From positions 17,552 to 81,551 of the forward strand of contig NZ_LBMU02000091.1 in the NCBI RefSeq assembly GCF_001005085.2: a DNA stretch of 64,000 bases. The letters run 5' to 3'. The notes below the pieces were generated by a model. It did not search any database and was not told the origin of the DNA. It saw only the letters and a list, made by a program, of their open reading frames with translations. Made by a program: the position numbers and the translations under genes. Positions 34,171 through 41,979 of this stretch are shown here, piece by piece (the stretch's first letter is position 1; each line of letters starts with the position of its first letter). Origin of the DNA: Streptomyces humi (lineage in GTDB: Bacteria > Actinomycetota > Actinomycetes > Streptomycetales > Streptomycetaceae).

Positions 34171-35274
34171 CTACGCCGGAGACACCGGTGTGCGTCCGGT
34201 CGCCGGGGCGAGATGCGCCAGCAGTGCGCGGGCACCCCGGACCGCGAGGGCGACGGACGTCAGAGTGGGATTGCAGGCGGTCGCGGTGGGGATGACGTTG
34301 TTGCCGGCGACCCACAACCCCCGGGTGCCCCAGACCCGGCTGTGACTGTCGCAGACGCTGGTGCCGTCGTCCACCGGGCCCATGCGTGTGGTGCCCTGGT
34401 AGTGCAGTGAACTGCCCGCGGGCAGCAGGACGGGAGCGTCGCCGAGGGGAATGCCCAGAGCGGCTCCCGCTTCGGTGACCGCCTTCTTGGCCTCTTCGAT
34501 GGTGGCCAGGTCGTCGTCGGTGTAGCGGTAGTGGATCCGCATGTCCGGCAGGCCGTAGGCGTCGGTCGCGCCGTCGGTGAACTCGACACGGTCGTCGGCG
34601 TTCACGTCCTTGGCGCAGAACCAGCCCAGTCCGACGACGGCGCCGGGTTCGGTGCCGGCGCCGTCGGCGAGCGGGACGGGCGACGCGTCGAGTTGCATCA
34701 CCTGGCCGTGGAAGGGCTGTGCGTCGGTGTACGGCACCCAGCTCACGCCGCTCTGGGGCACGATGGCGCCGTCCTCGTCGCGGGTGCGGCCCGTGACGGC
34801 CCGGTGTGCGGCCACGACCTCGTCCGGCAGCCGGACGGCATGGACGATCTGGGGCTGGTCGTTGAGATAGCGGCCGAGTGCGGCCGGCCGGACCCCGGAG
34901 GCGTGGAGCAGCTGCGGGGTGCGCAGGGCGTCCGCCGCCACCACGACCGCCCGCGCGGCGATGTCGCGTTCCGCGCCGGTGGTCAGGTCCTTCACCACGA
35001 CTCCGGTCACGGTGCCGCCGTCCAGGACGACGCGCAGACACAGACAGCGGTCGGCGATCTCGACGCGTTCGTCCCGTGCGGCCGCGCCCAGGACGACGTC
35101 GGTGCCGCTCCAGGTGTGGGCGCCGTCGGGACGCGGGGTGACGGCCAGGGGCATCGGGGCCACCCGGCGGTGGCCGGGCCGGCCGGGGTCGAAGAGGGCG
35201 GACAGCCGGCGGCGTACCTCGTCCGCGAAGGGAGCCTCACGACGAAGGACGACCATGCTCGAACGCCCCATCAT
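34171..35274 (-). pseudogene. N-terminally truncated GMC sugar 3-oxidase (pyranose-oxidase-like)
   Basis: 367 codons matching only the C-terminal two thirds of a GMC oxidoreductase of the pyranose oxidase/glucoside 3-oxidase type. The FAD-binding N-terminus with GxGxxG is absent. The frame opens MMGRSSMVVLRREAP at 35274 inside the start of the divergent deglycosidase gene. Preserved parts include VVVAADALRTPQLLHASG, the substrate-domain strand VMQLDASPVP, TRMGPVDDGTSVCDSHSRVWGTRGLWVAGNNVIPTA (split here: the His of SHSRVWG and the terminal NPTLTSVALAVRGA are canonical). Full-length relatives oxidise C3 of glucosides to allow deglycosylation. Without the flavin domain it should be inactive, unless the missing part is supplied from elsewhere. 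Confidence 0.75.
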
Positions 35275-36550
35275 TCAGCAGCGCGGATTCCGCAACACGG
35301 CCGACGGCTCCGGGGCCACGGGCTTCCAGCTCCGCCTGCGCAACCCCAACTACCGGGGAATCTCCGGCAGCCTCGTCGACGGCGCCGACGTGATCGTCGA
35401 CGGCCGGGCGTTTCCGCGCGACGCGCAGCGCTGGACGCTACAGGGCCGCACCTTCACCCTCGCCGAACTGCGCGCCTCCACGGACGTACGGTGGCAGCTC
35501 GACGAAACCGCGACGCTCCACATCGACCATCCGGGCGGTCTCGGCGCGGGCGTCCACCAGGTCGAGGTCGCGGTGCGGCTGCGCCGCCCCTACATACCCG
35601 AGATCGCCGGACCGTCGGTGTTCCGCTGCTCGACCACCGCCACGATCGTGCCGGGGACCGGCACCCCGCACGGACTGCGCCACGGCGTCTCGCTCTACAG
35701 CTACTCCGGTGACCTCTACACGTCGATGACGCTGGAGGACGCCATGGCGGACATCGCCGATCTCGGTGCCACCGGCATCGAGATCCTCGGCGAGGGCAAC
35801 ATCCCCGGTTATCCCCACCCCGACCCGGCGTGGATCGACGGCTGGCACCGGCTTCTCGACGAGTACGGACTCACCGCGACCAACTACGGCGCGTGGGTCG
35901 ACACCGCCATGTGGCACGACCGCGACCTGACCGCCGAGGAAGGCAGCGCCCAGCTCGAACGCGACCTCCGCCTGGCCAAGCTGCTCGGCTTCACCTCCCT
36001 GCGCCCGAAGTTCGGAGTCGTCACACCCGAACTCGACCCGCACCCCCTCTGGGAGCCGGCCGTCGAGCGGGTCCTCGACCTCGCGGCCGACCTCGACATC
36101 GTGATCTGCCCCGAGATCCACAGTCCCACCCCGATCAAGCACCCGGTCACGCAGGCCTACCTCGACTTCGTCGAGCGGACCGGCAGCGACCACTTCAAGC
36201 TGCTCATCGACACCGGAATCTTCCAGACCGCGCCCGTGGACGACGGCCACGAGGGCTTCGAGGGCAAGAAGCGCCCGCCGTTCCTCGAACCCCTCGCCGT
36301 CCCCATGGGCGACCTCGCCGAGATCCTGCCGCACGTGCACTTCATCCAGGCGAAGTTCTTCGAGATCGACGACCACCTCACCGACCTGCACATCCCCTGG
36401 CACGACATCATCGCCACCCTGCACGCGGCCGACTGGCAGGGCTGGCTCTCCAGCGAGTACGAGGGCCGACGCGAGCCGGGCCGCGGACGTGACCAGGTTC
36501 GCCGCCAGCACGCGCTGCTCCGCTCGCTGGACGGCACCGCCCGCGCCTGA
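35255..36550 (+). CDS. Fused C-glycoside deglycosidase (beta-domain plus TIM-barrel alpha-domain)
   Basis: 431 residues from ATG at 35255. Residues about 1-130 form a beta-sandwich of the C-glycoside deglycosidase beta-subunit type (DUF6379-like; RGFRNTADGSGATGFQLRLR). Residues about 145-425 are a sugar-phosphate-isomerase/epimerase TIM barrel (SYSGDLYTSMTLEDAMADIADLGATGIEIL). Metal ligands are visible: Glu in CPEIHSP, Asp in LLIDTGIF, His in HVHFIQAKF and Glu in SSEYEG. Characterised systems use two subunits to cleave the C-C bond of 3-keto C-glucosides; here both are in one chain. Cytoplasmic. It overlaps the start of the truncated 3-oxidase on the other strand. Family is fairly certain, substrate inferred. 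Confidence 0.8.
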   Translation: MLERPIIQQRGFRNTADGSGATGFQLRLRNPNYRGISGSLVDGADVIVDGRAFPRDAQRWTLQGRTFTLAELRASTDVRWQLDETATLHIDHPGGLGAGVHQVEVAVRLRRPYIPEIAGPSVFRCSTTATIVPGTGTPHGLRHGVSLYSYSGDLYTSMTLEDAMADIADLGATGIEILGEGNIPGYPHPDPAWIDGWHRLLDEYGLTATNYGAWVDTAMWHDRDLTAEEGSAQLERDLRLAKLLGFTSLRPKFGVVTPELDPHPLWEPAVERVLDLAADLDIVICPEIHSPTPIKHPVTQAYLDFVERTGSDHFKLLIDTGIFQTAPVDDGHEGFEGKKRPPFLEPLAVPMGDLAEILPHVHFIQAKFFEIDDHLTDLHIPWHDIIATLHAADWQGWLSSEYEGRREPGRGRDQVRRQHALLRSLDGTARA

Positions 36551-36658
36551 CACGGCGCCGCGCACGGGCGGCTCCGGATCCACGGCCGGGCACCGAGCGG
36601 ACAGGCGCCCGGTCGATCGGCGGGCACGCGGATCGGCCGTTCGCGGCTTCCTCCGGGG

Positions 36659-36700
36659 CACCCGGCTGCTGTCGTCCGGTGACACCCGGCTGCTGTCGTC
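36659..36700. repeat. 18-bp direct repeat, two copies 24 bp apart
   Basis: CACCCGGCTGCTGTCGTC occurs at 36659-36676 and 36683-36700 in the gap between the convergent deglycosidase and quinone oxidoreductase genes; CACCC recurs once more at the end. Function unknown. Confidence 0.85.
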
Positions 36701-36724
36701 GGCGTCCTCGACACCCGCGGTGTT

Positions 36725-37654
36725 CTACACGGTGAGGACGAGCTTGCCCGTGAGGTGGCCGCCGTCGAGCAGCCGGTGCGCGTCGGCGACGTGCTCGAAC
36801 GGGAACGTCCGCTGCACGTGGACCCGGAGCCTGCCCTGTTCGACGAGGTCGGCGAGAGCGCGCAGGGCGACCGGATCCGGGTCGACCCCGATACCGCTGA
36901 AGCGCAGGCCGGCCGCCTCGTACCTGGCGATGAGTTCCGCGTCCTCCTCGGCGACCGCCGTCACCAGATGACCGCCCGGCCGGAGCACTCCGAGCGACCG
37001 CTCGACGGTGTCGCCGCCGATCGTGTCGAGCACGAGGTCGATGTCGCGGACCGCCTCGGTGAAGTCGACCGCCGTGTAGTCGATCACCTCGTCCGCGCCG
37101 AGCGCCTCGACGAACTCCCGCCGGTTCCCGCCGGCGGTCGTGATCACGTACGCGCCGAGCGCCTTCGCGATCTGGATCGCGACGTGACCCACCCCGCCAC
37201 CACCGCCATGGACGAGCACACGGTCGCCCTTCCCCACGCCACCCAGGTCGACGAGACCCTGCCAGGCGGTCAGCCCGACGATCGGCAGCGCCGACGCCTC
37301 GACGTGCGAGAGCGACGCCGGCTTGCGTGCCAGGTGCAACGCCGGCGCCGAGACGACCTCGGCATACCCGTTCGCCGCCCGGGGGAACAGCGGCATTCCG
37401 AACACCTCGTCGCCGGGCCTGAACCGCCACGACCCCGACGCCTCCTCCACGACGCCGCTGATGTCCCAGCCGAGGACGAACGGCGGCCGGCCGATCAGCG
37501 GGAACTCGCCGGCACGCAGGCGTGCCTCCAGCGGGTTCAGCCCGATCGCCCTGACGCGGACGAGGACCTCGCTCGGGAGGGGCCGGGGCTCGGGGGCGTC
37601 CACGAGGGTGAGTACCTCGGGACCGCCGAGCGTGTGCTGGGTGATGACTCGCAT
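36725..37654 (-). CDS. NADPH-dependent quinone oxidoreductase (zinc-free MDR family)
   Basis: 309-residue medium-chain dehydrogenase/reductase of the quinone oxidoreductase class. GroES-like N-domain (RVITQHTLGGPEVLTLVDAPEP; VLGWDISGVVEE), then the nucleotide-binding motif VLVHGGGGGVGHVAIQIAKALG. No zinc-binding cysteines, so it reduces quinones or enones with NADPH. ATG at 37654 with GGAGAG just upstream. Divergent, 87 bases apart, from an HxlR regulator, the common arrangement for redox- or aldehyde-responsive reductases. Confidence 0.9.
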   Translation of the reverse strand: MRVITQHTLGGPEVLTLVDAPEPRPLPSEVLVRVRAIGLNPLEARLRAGEFPLIGRPPFVLGWDISGVVEEASGSWRFRPGDEVFGMPLFPRAANGYAEVVSAPALHLARKPASLSHVEASALPIVGLTAWQGLVDLGGVGKGDRVLVHGGGGGVGHVAIQIAKALGAYVITTAGGNRREFVEALGADEVIDYTAVDFTEAVRDIDLVLDTIGGDTVERSLGVLRPGGHLVTAVAEEDAELIARYEAAGLRFSGIGVDPDPVALRALADLVEQGRLRVHVQRTFPFEHVADAHRLLDGGHLTGKLVLTV

Positions 37655-37741
37655 GACTCTCCAGGCTCGGTAGGGGGGACCACTCAGGCTAGGTTTCCGA
37701 CAGGAACCAACAGGTGCCTGCGGCGCGGGTACCTTGGGGCC

Positions 37742-38122
37742 ATGAGCGGTTTCGGTCCCGGCGATCCCTTCCTCGCCGACTGTCCGGCGCGTCTGGCGGT
37801 CGAACTCATCGCCGACAAGTGGACGGTGGTCGTGCTCTACGGCCTCAGCAGGGGGCCGGTGCGCCACGGCGAGCTGATCGGGCTGATCGGCGGCATCTCC
37901 CGCAAGGTGCTGACCCAGACGCTCCGACGTCTCGAGGCGCACGGACTCGTCCGCCGCCACGCCTACGCCGAGGCCCCGCCCCGCGTCGAGTACGAACTCA
38001 CGCCGCTCGGGGCGACGTTGATCGACCCGATCCACATGCTGACCGAGTGGGCAAGGGCGCACGGCGACGCGGTGCTCGACGCCCTCGACCCCGCCCCCGA
38101 GCCCGTCACCCACGACACCTGA
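37742..38122 (+). CDS. HxlR family transcriptional regulator
   Basis: 126 residues, winged helix. Conserved Cys in the N-terminal DCPARLAVELIADKWTVVVLYGL (the HxlR C-P...W signature, Cys14), recognition helix GISRKVLTQTLRRLEAHGLVRR, and wing VEYELTPLG. HxlR proteins respond to electrophiles or redox stress, often through this Cys. Divergent from the quinone oxidoreductase, its probable target. Confidence 0.93.
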   Translation: MSGFGPGDPFLADCPARLAVELIADKWTVVVLYGLSRGPVRHGELIGLIGGISRKVLTQTLRRLEAHGLVRRHAYAEAPPRVEYELTPLGATLIDPIHMLTEWARAHGDAVLDALDPAPEPVTHDT

Positions 38123-38261
38123 GACCCCGCCGGGGCACGGCGCACACCGAAACCCGGGCCGGTCACCCCGCGTGTGGCCGCCCCGTTCCCCATGGGCGGG
38201 ACCCGCGGCAGCCCTGCCGGACGGGAAGCCGTCGTACGGGCCGAAGCTCTTCGGCTCACTC

Positions 38262-38290
38262 TTGACGGTATTGGTCTGGTCCAATAACGT
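38262..38290 (+). promoter_or_regulatory. Promoter with DasR-type (dre) element upstream of GH16 gene
   Basis: TTGACG (38262-38267), 17-base spacer, TAACGT (38285-38290). The spacer is filled by ATTGGTCTGGTCCAAT (38270-38285), which agrees with the DasR response element ACTGGTCTAGACCAGT at 12 of 16 positions. The GH16 ATG is at 38396. A repressor here would block the polymerase directly. Confidence 0.65.
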
Positions 38291-38395
38291 CTGCCCCGCG
38301 CAGAACCTCACATGGCTCAACACCCCCCACCATCACGTGTGTTGACGAGGCCGGCCGCCTGCCGTGGGCCTGTCTGTTCTTCGGAGGTCGGACGA

Positions 38396-40126
38396 ATGCA
38401 ACTCCCCTTTGCAAGGTCAGGGCGCGGCAAGTGGAAGAGAGCTCTGACTCTGATTCCCGTCGCCGTGGTGACCGTGGCGACCACCCTCACCATGACGCCG
38501 AACGCCCAGGCGGCGGTGCCCCCGACGCCGTCGGGCTTCACGCTCACGTGGAGCGACGACTTCAACGGCGCGTCCGGTACCGGCATCGACCAGAGCCTGT
38601 GGAAGTACGACACCGGACCGGGCAGCAATTTCGGCACCGGTGAGATCGAGACCATGACCAACAGCACCTCGAACGTCTACTACGACGGCCAGGGGCATCT
38701 GGTGCTCCAGGCCCTGCACTCGGGTTCCGACGCCCGCAGCGGATGGACCTCCGGACGCGTCGAGACGCAGTCGGCGGGCTTCGGCGCCCCGGCCGGCGGC
38801 GTCGTACGCATCGAGTCCGTACTCCAGCAGCCCAACGTCACCACCGCCAACGGCGCGGGCTACTGGCCGGCGTTCTGGATGCTCGGCGCACCGCTGCGCG
38901 ACGGTGTGACCTGGCCGAAGTCCGGCGAGGTCGACATCATGGAGGACATCAACGGCCGCAGCTCCGTCTTCAGCACCCTGCACTGCGGCGTGAACCCGGG
39001 CGGCCCGTGCAACGAGTCGACCGGCATCGGCTCGGGTGAACGGGCCTGTTCGGGCTGCCAGACCGGCTTCCACGACTACGCGGCGGAGATCGACCGCTCG
39101 GTGTCGCCGGAGCAGATCCGGTTCTACCTCGACGGGAACAACTTCTTCACCGTCAACGCCAACCAGGTGGACGCGACGACCTGGTCCGACGCGGTGGACC
39201 ACCCGTTCTTCATCATCTACGACCTGGCGATCGGCGGCGGCTTCCCGGACGCCTTCGGCGGGGGCCCGAACGCGTCCACGGTCTCCGGCGGCAAGCTGGT
39301 CATCGACTCGGTGGCCGTCTACAACAAGGCGCCCGGCTCCGGAGGCGGCGGCGGTGGTTCGGCGACCGGTCAGACGATCACCGGGCCTGGCGGCAAGTGT
39401 GTCGATGTGGCCGGTGACGACACCGGCGGCGACGGGACCGCGGTGCAGCTGTGGGACTGCCAGTCGGCGGCCAAGGACCAGCACTGGACCTGGAGCGGCC
39501 AGACCCTTCAGACCCTCGGCAAGTGCCTGGACATAGCCGGCGGCAACAGCGCCGCGGGCACCAAGTTGCAGCTCGCCACGTGCAACAGCGGCGGCTACCA
39601 GTCATGGGTGCGGCAGGCCGACGGCACGCTGCGGAACCCGACGAGCGGCCGGTGCGTCGACTCGCCGTCGGGTGCCACCGCGAACGGCACCCGCCTCCAG
39701 ATCTGGGACTGCAACGGCTCCGGCGCCCAGCAGTTCGCCATCGGTACCCCGATCTACGGACCGGGAGGCAAATGCGTGGACGTGGCGGGTGACGACACCG
39801 GCGGCGACGGCACCGCGGTCCAGCTGTGGGACTGCCAGCAGGCCACCTCCCTCGACCAGAAGTGGACCTGGAGCGGCCAGACCCTGCGCACCCTGGGCAA
39901 GTGCCTGGACATCGCGGGCGGGGTGAACGCGGCCGGCACCAAGCTCCAGCTGGCCAACTGCAACGGCGGCGGCTACCAGAACTGGGTGGCCAACGCCGAC
40001 GGCTCGATATCCAACCCGACCACCGGCCGGTGCGTCGACTCGCCGTCGGGTGCCACCGCCAACGGCACCCGCCTTCAGATCTGGGACTGCAACAGCTCCG
40101 CGGCCCAGAAATTCGCCCTGGCATGA
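38396..40126 (+). CDS. Secreted GH16 endo-beta-glucanase with two CBM13 modules
   Basis: 576 residues. ATG at 38396 with GGAGG at 38383-38387. The signal peptide (GKWKRALTLIPVAVVTVATTLTM, cleavage near AQA-AVPP) precedes a GH16 domain at about residues 45-315 with catalytic GEVDIMED: nucleophile Glu178, Asp180, acid/base Glu183. A Gly-rich linker follows, then two ricin-type CBM13 modules of 125 residues each, rich in QxW-type repeats and almost identical. GH16 bacterial enzymes of this form usually hydrolyse beta-1,3- or beta-1,3-1,4-glucan. A dre-like site sits in its promoter, suggesting N-acetylglucosamine-linked control. Confidence 0.93.
   Translation: MQLPFARSGRGKWKRALTLIPVAVVTVATTLTMTPNAQAAVPPTPSGFTLTWSDDFNGASGTGIDQSLWKYDTGPGSNFGTGEIETMTNSTSNVYYDGQGHLVLQALHSGSDARSGWTSGRVETQSAGFGAPAGGVVRIESVLQQPNVTTANGAGYWPAFWMLGAPLRDGVTWPKSGEVDIMEDINGRSSVFSTLHCGVNPGGPCNESTGIGSGERACSGCQTGFHDYAAEIDRSVSPEQIRFYLDGNNFFTVNANQVDATTWSDAVDHPFFIIYDLAIGGGFPDAFGGGPNASTVSGGKLVIDSVAVYNKAPGSGGGGGGSATGQTITGPGGKCVDVAGDDTGGDGTAVQLWDCQSAAKDQHWTWSGQTLQTLGKCLDIAGGNSAAGTKLQLATCNSGGYQSWVRQADGTLRNPTSGRCVDSPSGATANGTRLQIWDCNGSGAQQFAIGTPIYGPGGKCVDVAGDDTGGDGTAVQLWDCQQATSLDQKWTWSGQTLRTLGKCLDIAGGVNAAGTKLQLANCNGGGYQNWVANADGSISNPTTGRCVDSPSGATANGTRLQIWDCNSSAAQKFALA
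39371..40123 (+). repeat. Direct duplication of the CBM13-coding segment
   Basis: Segments beginning near 39371 and 39746 encode near-identical 125-residue modules (GPGGKC at 39383 and 39758, offset 375 bases). DNA identity is high, including the stretches encoding VDVAGDDTGGDG and RCVDSPSGATANG. Confidence 0.88.
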
Positions 40127-40190
40127 CAGTGGCTCACGACCGCCGAAGGAAGCCCCTGCCAGGCTTGGCGTGAAGTGACGTCGGGTGCCT

Positions 40191-40223
40191 CGAAGGGCCG
40201 CACCTCACCCGTGCGGCCCTTCG
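40191..40223. terminator. 13-bp stem terminator after GH16 gene
   Basis: CGAAGGGCCGCAC (40191-40203) pairs perfectly with GTGCGGCCCTTCG (40211-40223) around a 7-base loop; T40190-A40224 adds one pair. Between convergent genes, so usable from both sides. Confidence 0.75.
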
Positions 40224-40260
40224 ACGCGGAGGCGGCCCGTTCAGAACCGCACCTGCTGTC

Positions 40261-40587
40261 TCACACCTCCTGTGCCTGCCGCCCTTCGAGTTCCCGCCTG
40301 GCGGCAAGCGCCTTGGCCAGGACCCTGGCCCGATAGGGGTTCGCCGTATCCAGGGCCGATGCCACCGTCACCGCCTCGTCCAACAGTGCCAGCCGCTGCT
40401 CGGGCAGGTTCCGCACCAGCGCCGAGAAGCTCGCCTCCACCAGGACGTACGCCAGCTTCGACCCGTACACCTCCGGCTCGACCTGTGTCAGCAGACGGTA
40501 GATCCGCAGCCCCTCGGTGCCTCGCACCACCCGCTGGTTGGCACTCAGCAACTGGACCCTCGCCCGCATGACGATGTCCTGATCCAT
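40261..40587 (-). CDS. Small helical protein of unknown function
   Basis: 108 residues from ATG at 40587, chosen because GGAGGGGG lies seven bases upstream and the frame beyond is Arg/Ser-rich noise. The protein MDQDIVMRARVQLLSANQRV... is strongly helical and charged, with no signal peptide or membrane segment. I recall similar N-termini on larger Streptomyces proteins of unknown function, so this may be a short form or a truncated copy; a TPR-like fold is possible. No functional neighbour relation is obvious. Confidence 0.6.
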   Translation of the reverse strand: MDQDIVMRARVQLLSANQRVVRGTEGLRIYRLLTQVEPEVYGSKLAYVLVEASFSALVRNLPEQRLALLDEAVTVASALDTANPYRARVLAKALAARRELEGRQAQEV

Positions 40588-40815
40588 CGATCCCCCTCCG
40601 TTCCCCACCCCCGCCCGCACCCGTCCCGCGACGAGACAGCACGACGAACGCGACGACACCCGGGAACGGATGCCGACACGGACGTCGGGGAGTGGATGAC
40701 GACGAGTCTGCGGGCAGGCCGGCACACCGGACAAGCCTGAACGGACGTGCGCTCCGTCCTACCGGAAACCACCTTCGAACAGGCATGATGGACCTGACAC
40801 TCACTCATGCCCCGG

Positions 40816-41706
40816 TCATGGACGCAGCAAGGCCCCGGCGACTTCCTCCAAGAGGGCCACGGCGAGGAGTTCGCCGTCCACAGGCCCGAAGCGCTCCAGG
40901 GCCCGCCGGTGGAGCCGCAGCACCGCGTCGGCCAGTTCGTGTGGCGTGCCGAGGTCGCGGGCCTGACCCGTGACGACCTCGAGCTGGTCGTGGATGCGGT
41001 CGAGTCCGTAGGAGGGGAGGTAGTCCCCGGCGAACAGCGCCGACAGGTCCCTGCGGACGAAGTCGCTCCCGGCCGCGCTGGCGCCCACCGTGTCACGCAG
41101 CACCGTGAGGTCGACGCCCGCCCGCTGTCCCAGCAGCAGGGCCTCGGCGGTCGCCGCGGCCTGCCCGAACCACAGCAGGTTGATGAGGAGTTTCGTCGTG
41201 TAGCCGGTTCCCGGGCCGCCCATGTGGCTGATCCGGTCCATGGTCGTCACGGCCGACAACAGTGGCCTGCACCGGTCGAGGACTTCGGGAGAGCCGCCCA
41301 CGAACAGCTTGAGGCGCCCGTGTTCGGCGTCGTCCGGGCTGCCGCCGAGGGGTGCTTCGAGGACGTCGACGCCGTGGGCTTCCGCTCGTTCGCGCAGCAC
41401 CTCCGCCACCGCCGGGGCGTTGCTCGTCATGTCGATCCACACCGCCCCGGGGGCCAGGGCGGAGAACACGGCGTCCGGAAGTGCCGCCCGGGCCTCGGTG
41501 GGCCCCGGCACCACGGTGACCAGTACGTCCGCTCCGGCCGCGGCCGCCGTGACGGAAGGCGCCCAGTCCGCGCCCGACGAGCGCACCGCTTCCTCCCGTT
41601 CGGGACGCGAATCGAAGGCGGTCACCGTGTGGCCCGCGGAGACGAAGCGTCCGCACAGAGGTGTCCCCATACGGCCGACGCCGACGAGCGCTACGCGCGA
41701 GGGCAC
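40816..41706 (-). CDS. 3-hydroxyisobutyrate dehydrogenase family NAD(P) oxidoreductase
   Basis: 296 residues, GTG at 41706. N-terminal Rossmann motif VALVGVGRMGTPLCGRFVSAGHTVTAFDSRPE. The substrate-binding signature appears as LEAPLGGSPDDAEHGRLKLFVGG (usual DAPVSGG). The catalytic Lys segment GPGTGYTTKLLINLLWFGQAAATAEALLL retains Lys and Asn. The beta-hydroxyacid dehydrogenase superfamily also includes imine reductases; the GGSP variation leaves the substrate open. Stand-alone gene divergent from the peptide importer operon. Confidence 0.88.
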   Translation of the reverse strand: MPSRVALVGVGRMGTPLCGRFVSAGHTVTAFDSRPEREEAVRSSGADWAPSVTAAAAGADVLVTVVPGPTEARAALPDAVFSALAPGAVWIDMTSNAPAVAEVLRERAEAHGVDVLEAPLGGSPDDAEHGRLKLFVGGSPEVLDRCRPLLSAVTTMDRISHMGGPGTGYTTKLLINLLWFGQAAATAEALLLGQRAGVDLTVLRDTVGASAAGSDFVRRDLSALFAGDYLPSYGLDRIHDQLEVVTGQARDLGTPHELADAVLRLHRRALERFGPVDGELLAVALLEEVAGALLRP

Positions 41707-41894
41707 GGATTCACCGCCATGGCAGTCGTTCTCACAGCGGGCATCCTAAGACGCGTCGGCGCGAACAGCGGGCGGACTCCGGTACGGCCCTGGTGGGCGC
41801 GTGCTTCCAGGTGCCGCCCGGGTCCGGGCGGTGTGACGGTCGGCGGGATGCGTTACCGGTGTGTGTCCCGAGGTTAATTTCCCTGTCCGACGGG

Positions 41895-41956
41895 TTGGCT
41901 GGAAGTCGTCCGCTGGTTATCGTTCACGCACTTCACTCAATCGTTCCGCTGAACGA
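41895..41956 (+). promoter_or_regulatory. Promoter and TetR-type operators of the importer-hydrolase operon
   Basis: TTGGCT (41895-41900), 17-base spacer, TATCGT (41918-41923). A half-site TCGTTC overlaps the -10 box (41920-41925), and a full palindrome TCGTTC-CGCT-GAACGA lies at 41941-41956. The operon ATG is at 41980. The operon's own TetR gene is the obvious candidate binder. Confidence 0.6.
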
Positions 41957-41979
41957 ATAGCGAGAGAGACGGTCGGTCC

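Noticed and set aside
31079..35041. 1320-codon open frame on the minus strand opposite GH78
   Set aside because: Same antisense artefact; the sense frame has a complete GH78 signature and signal peptide.
41719..41979. Additional gene in the gap before the peptide importer
   Set aside because: Only short frames without start signals; the gap is explained by promoter and operator sequences.
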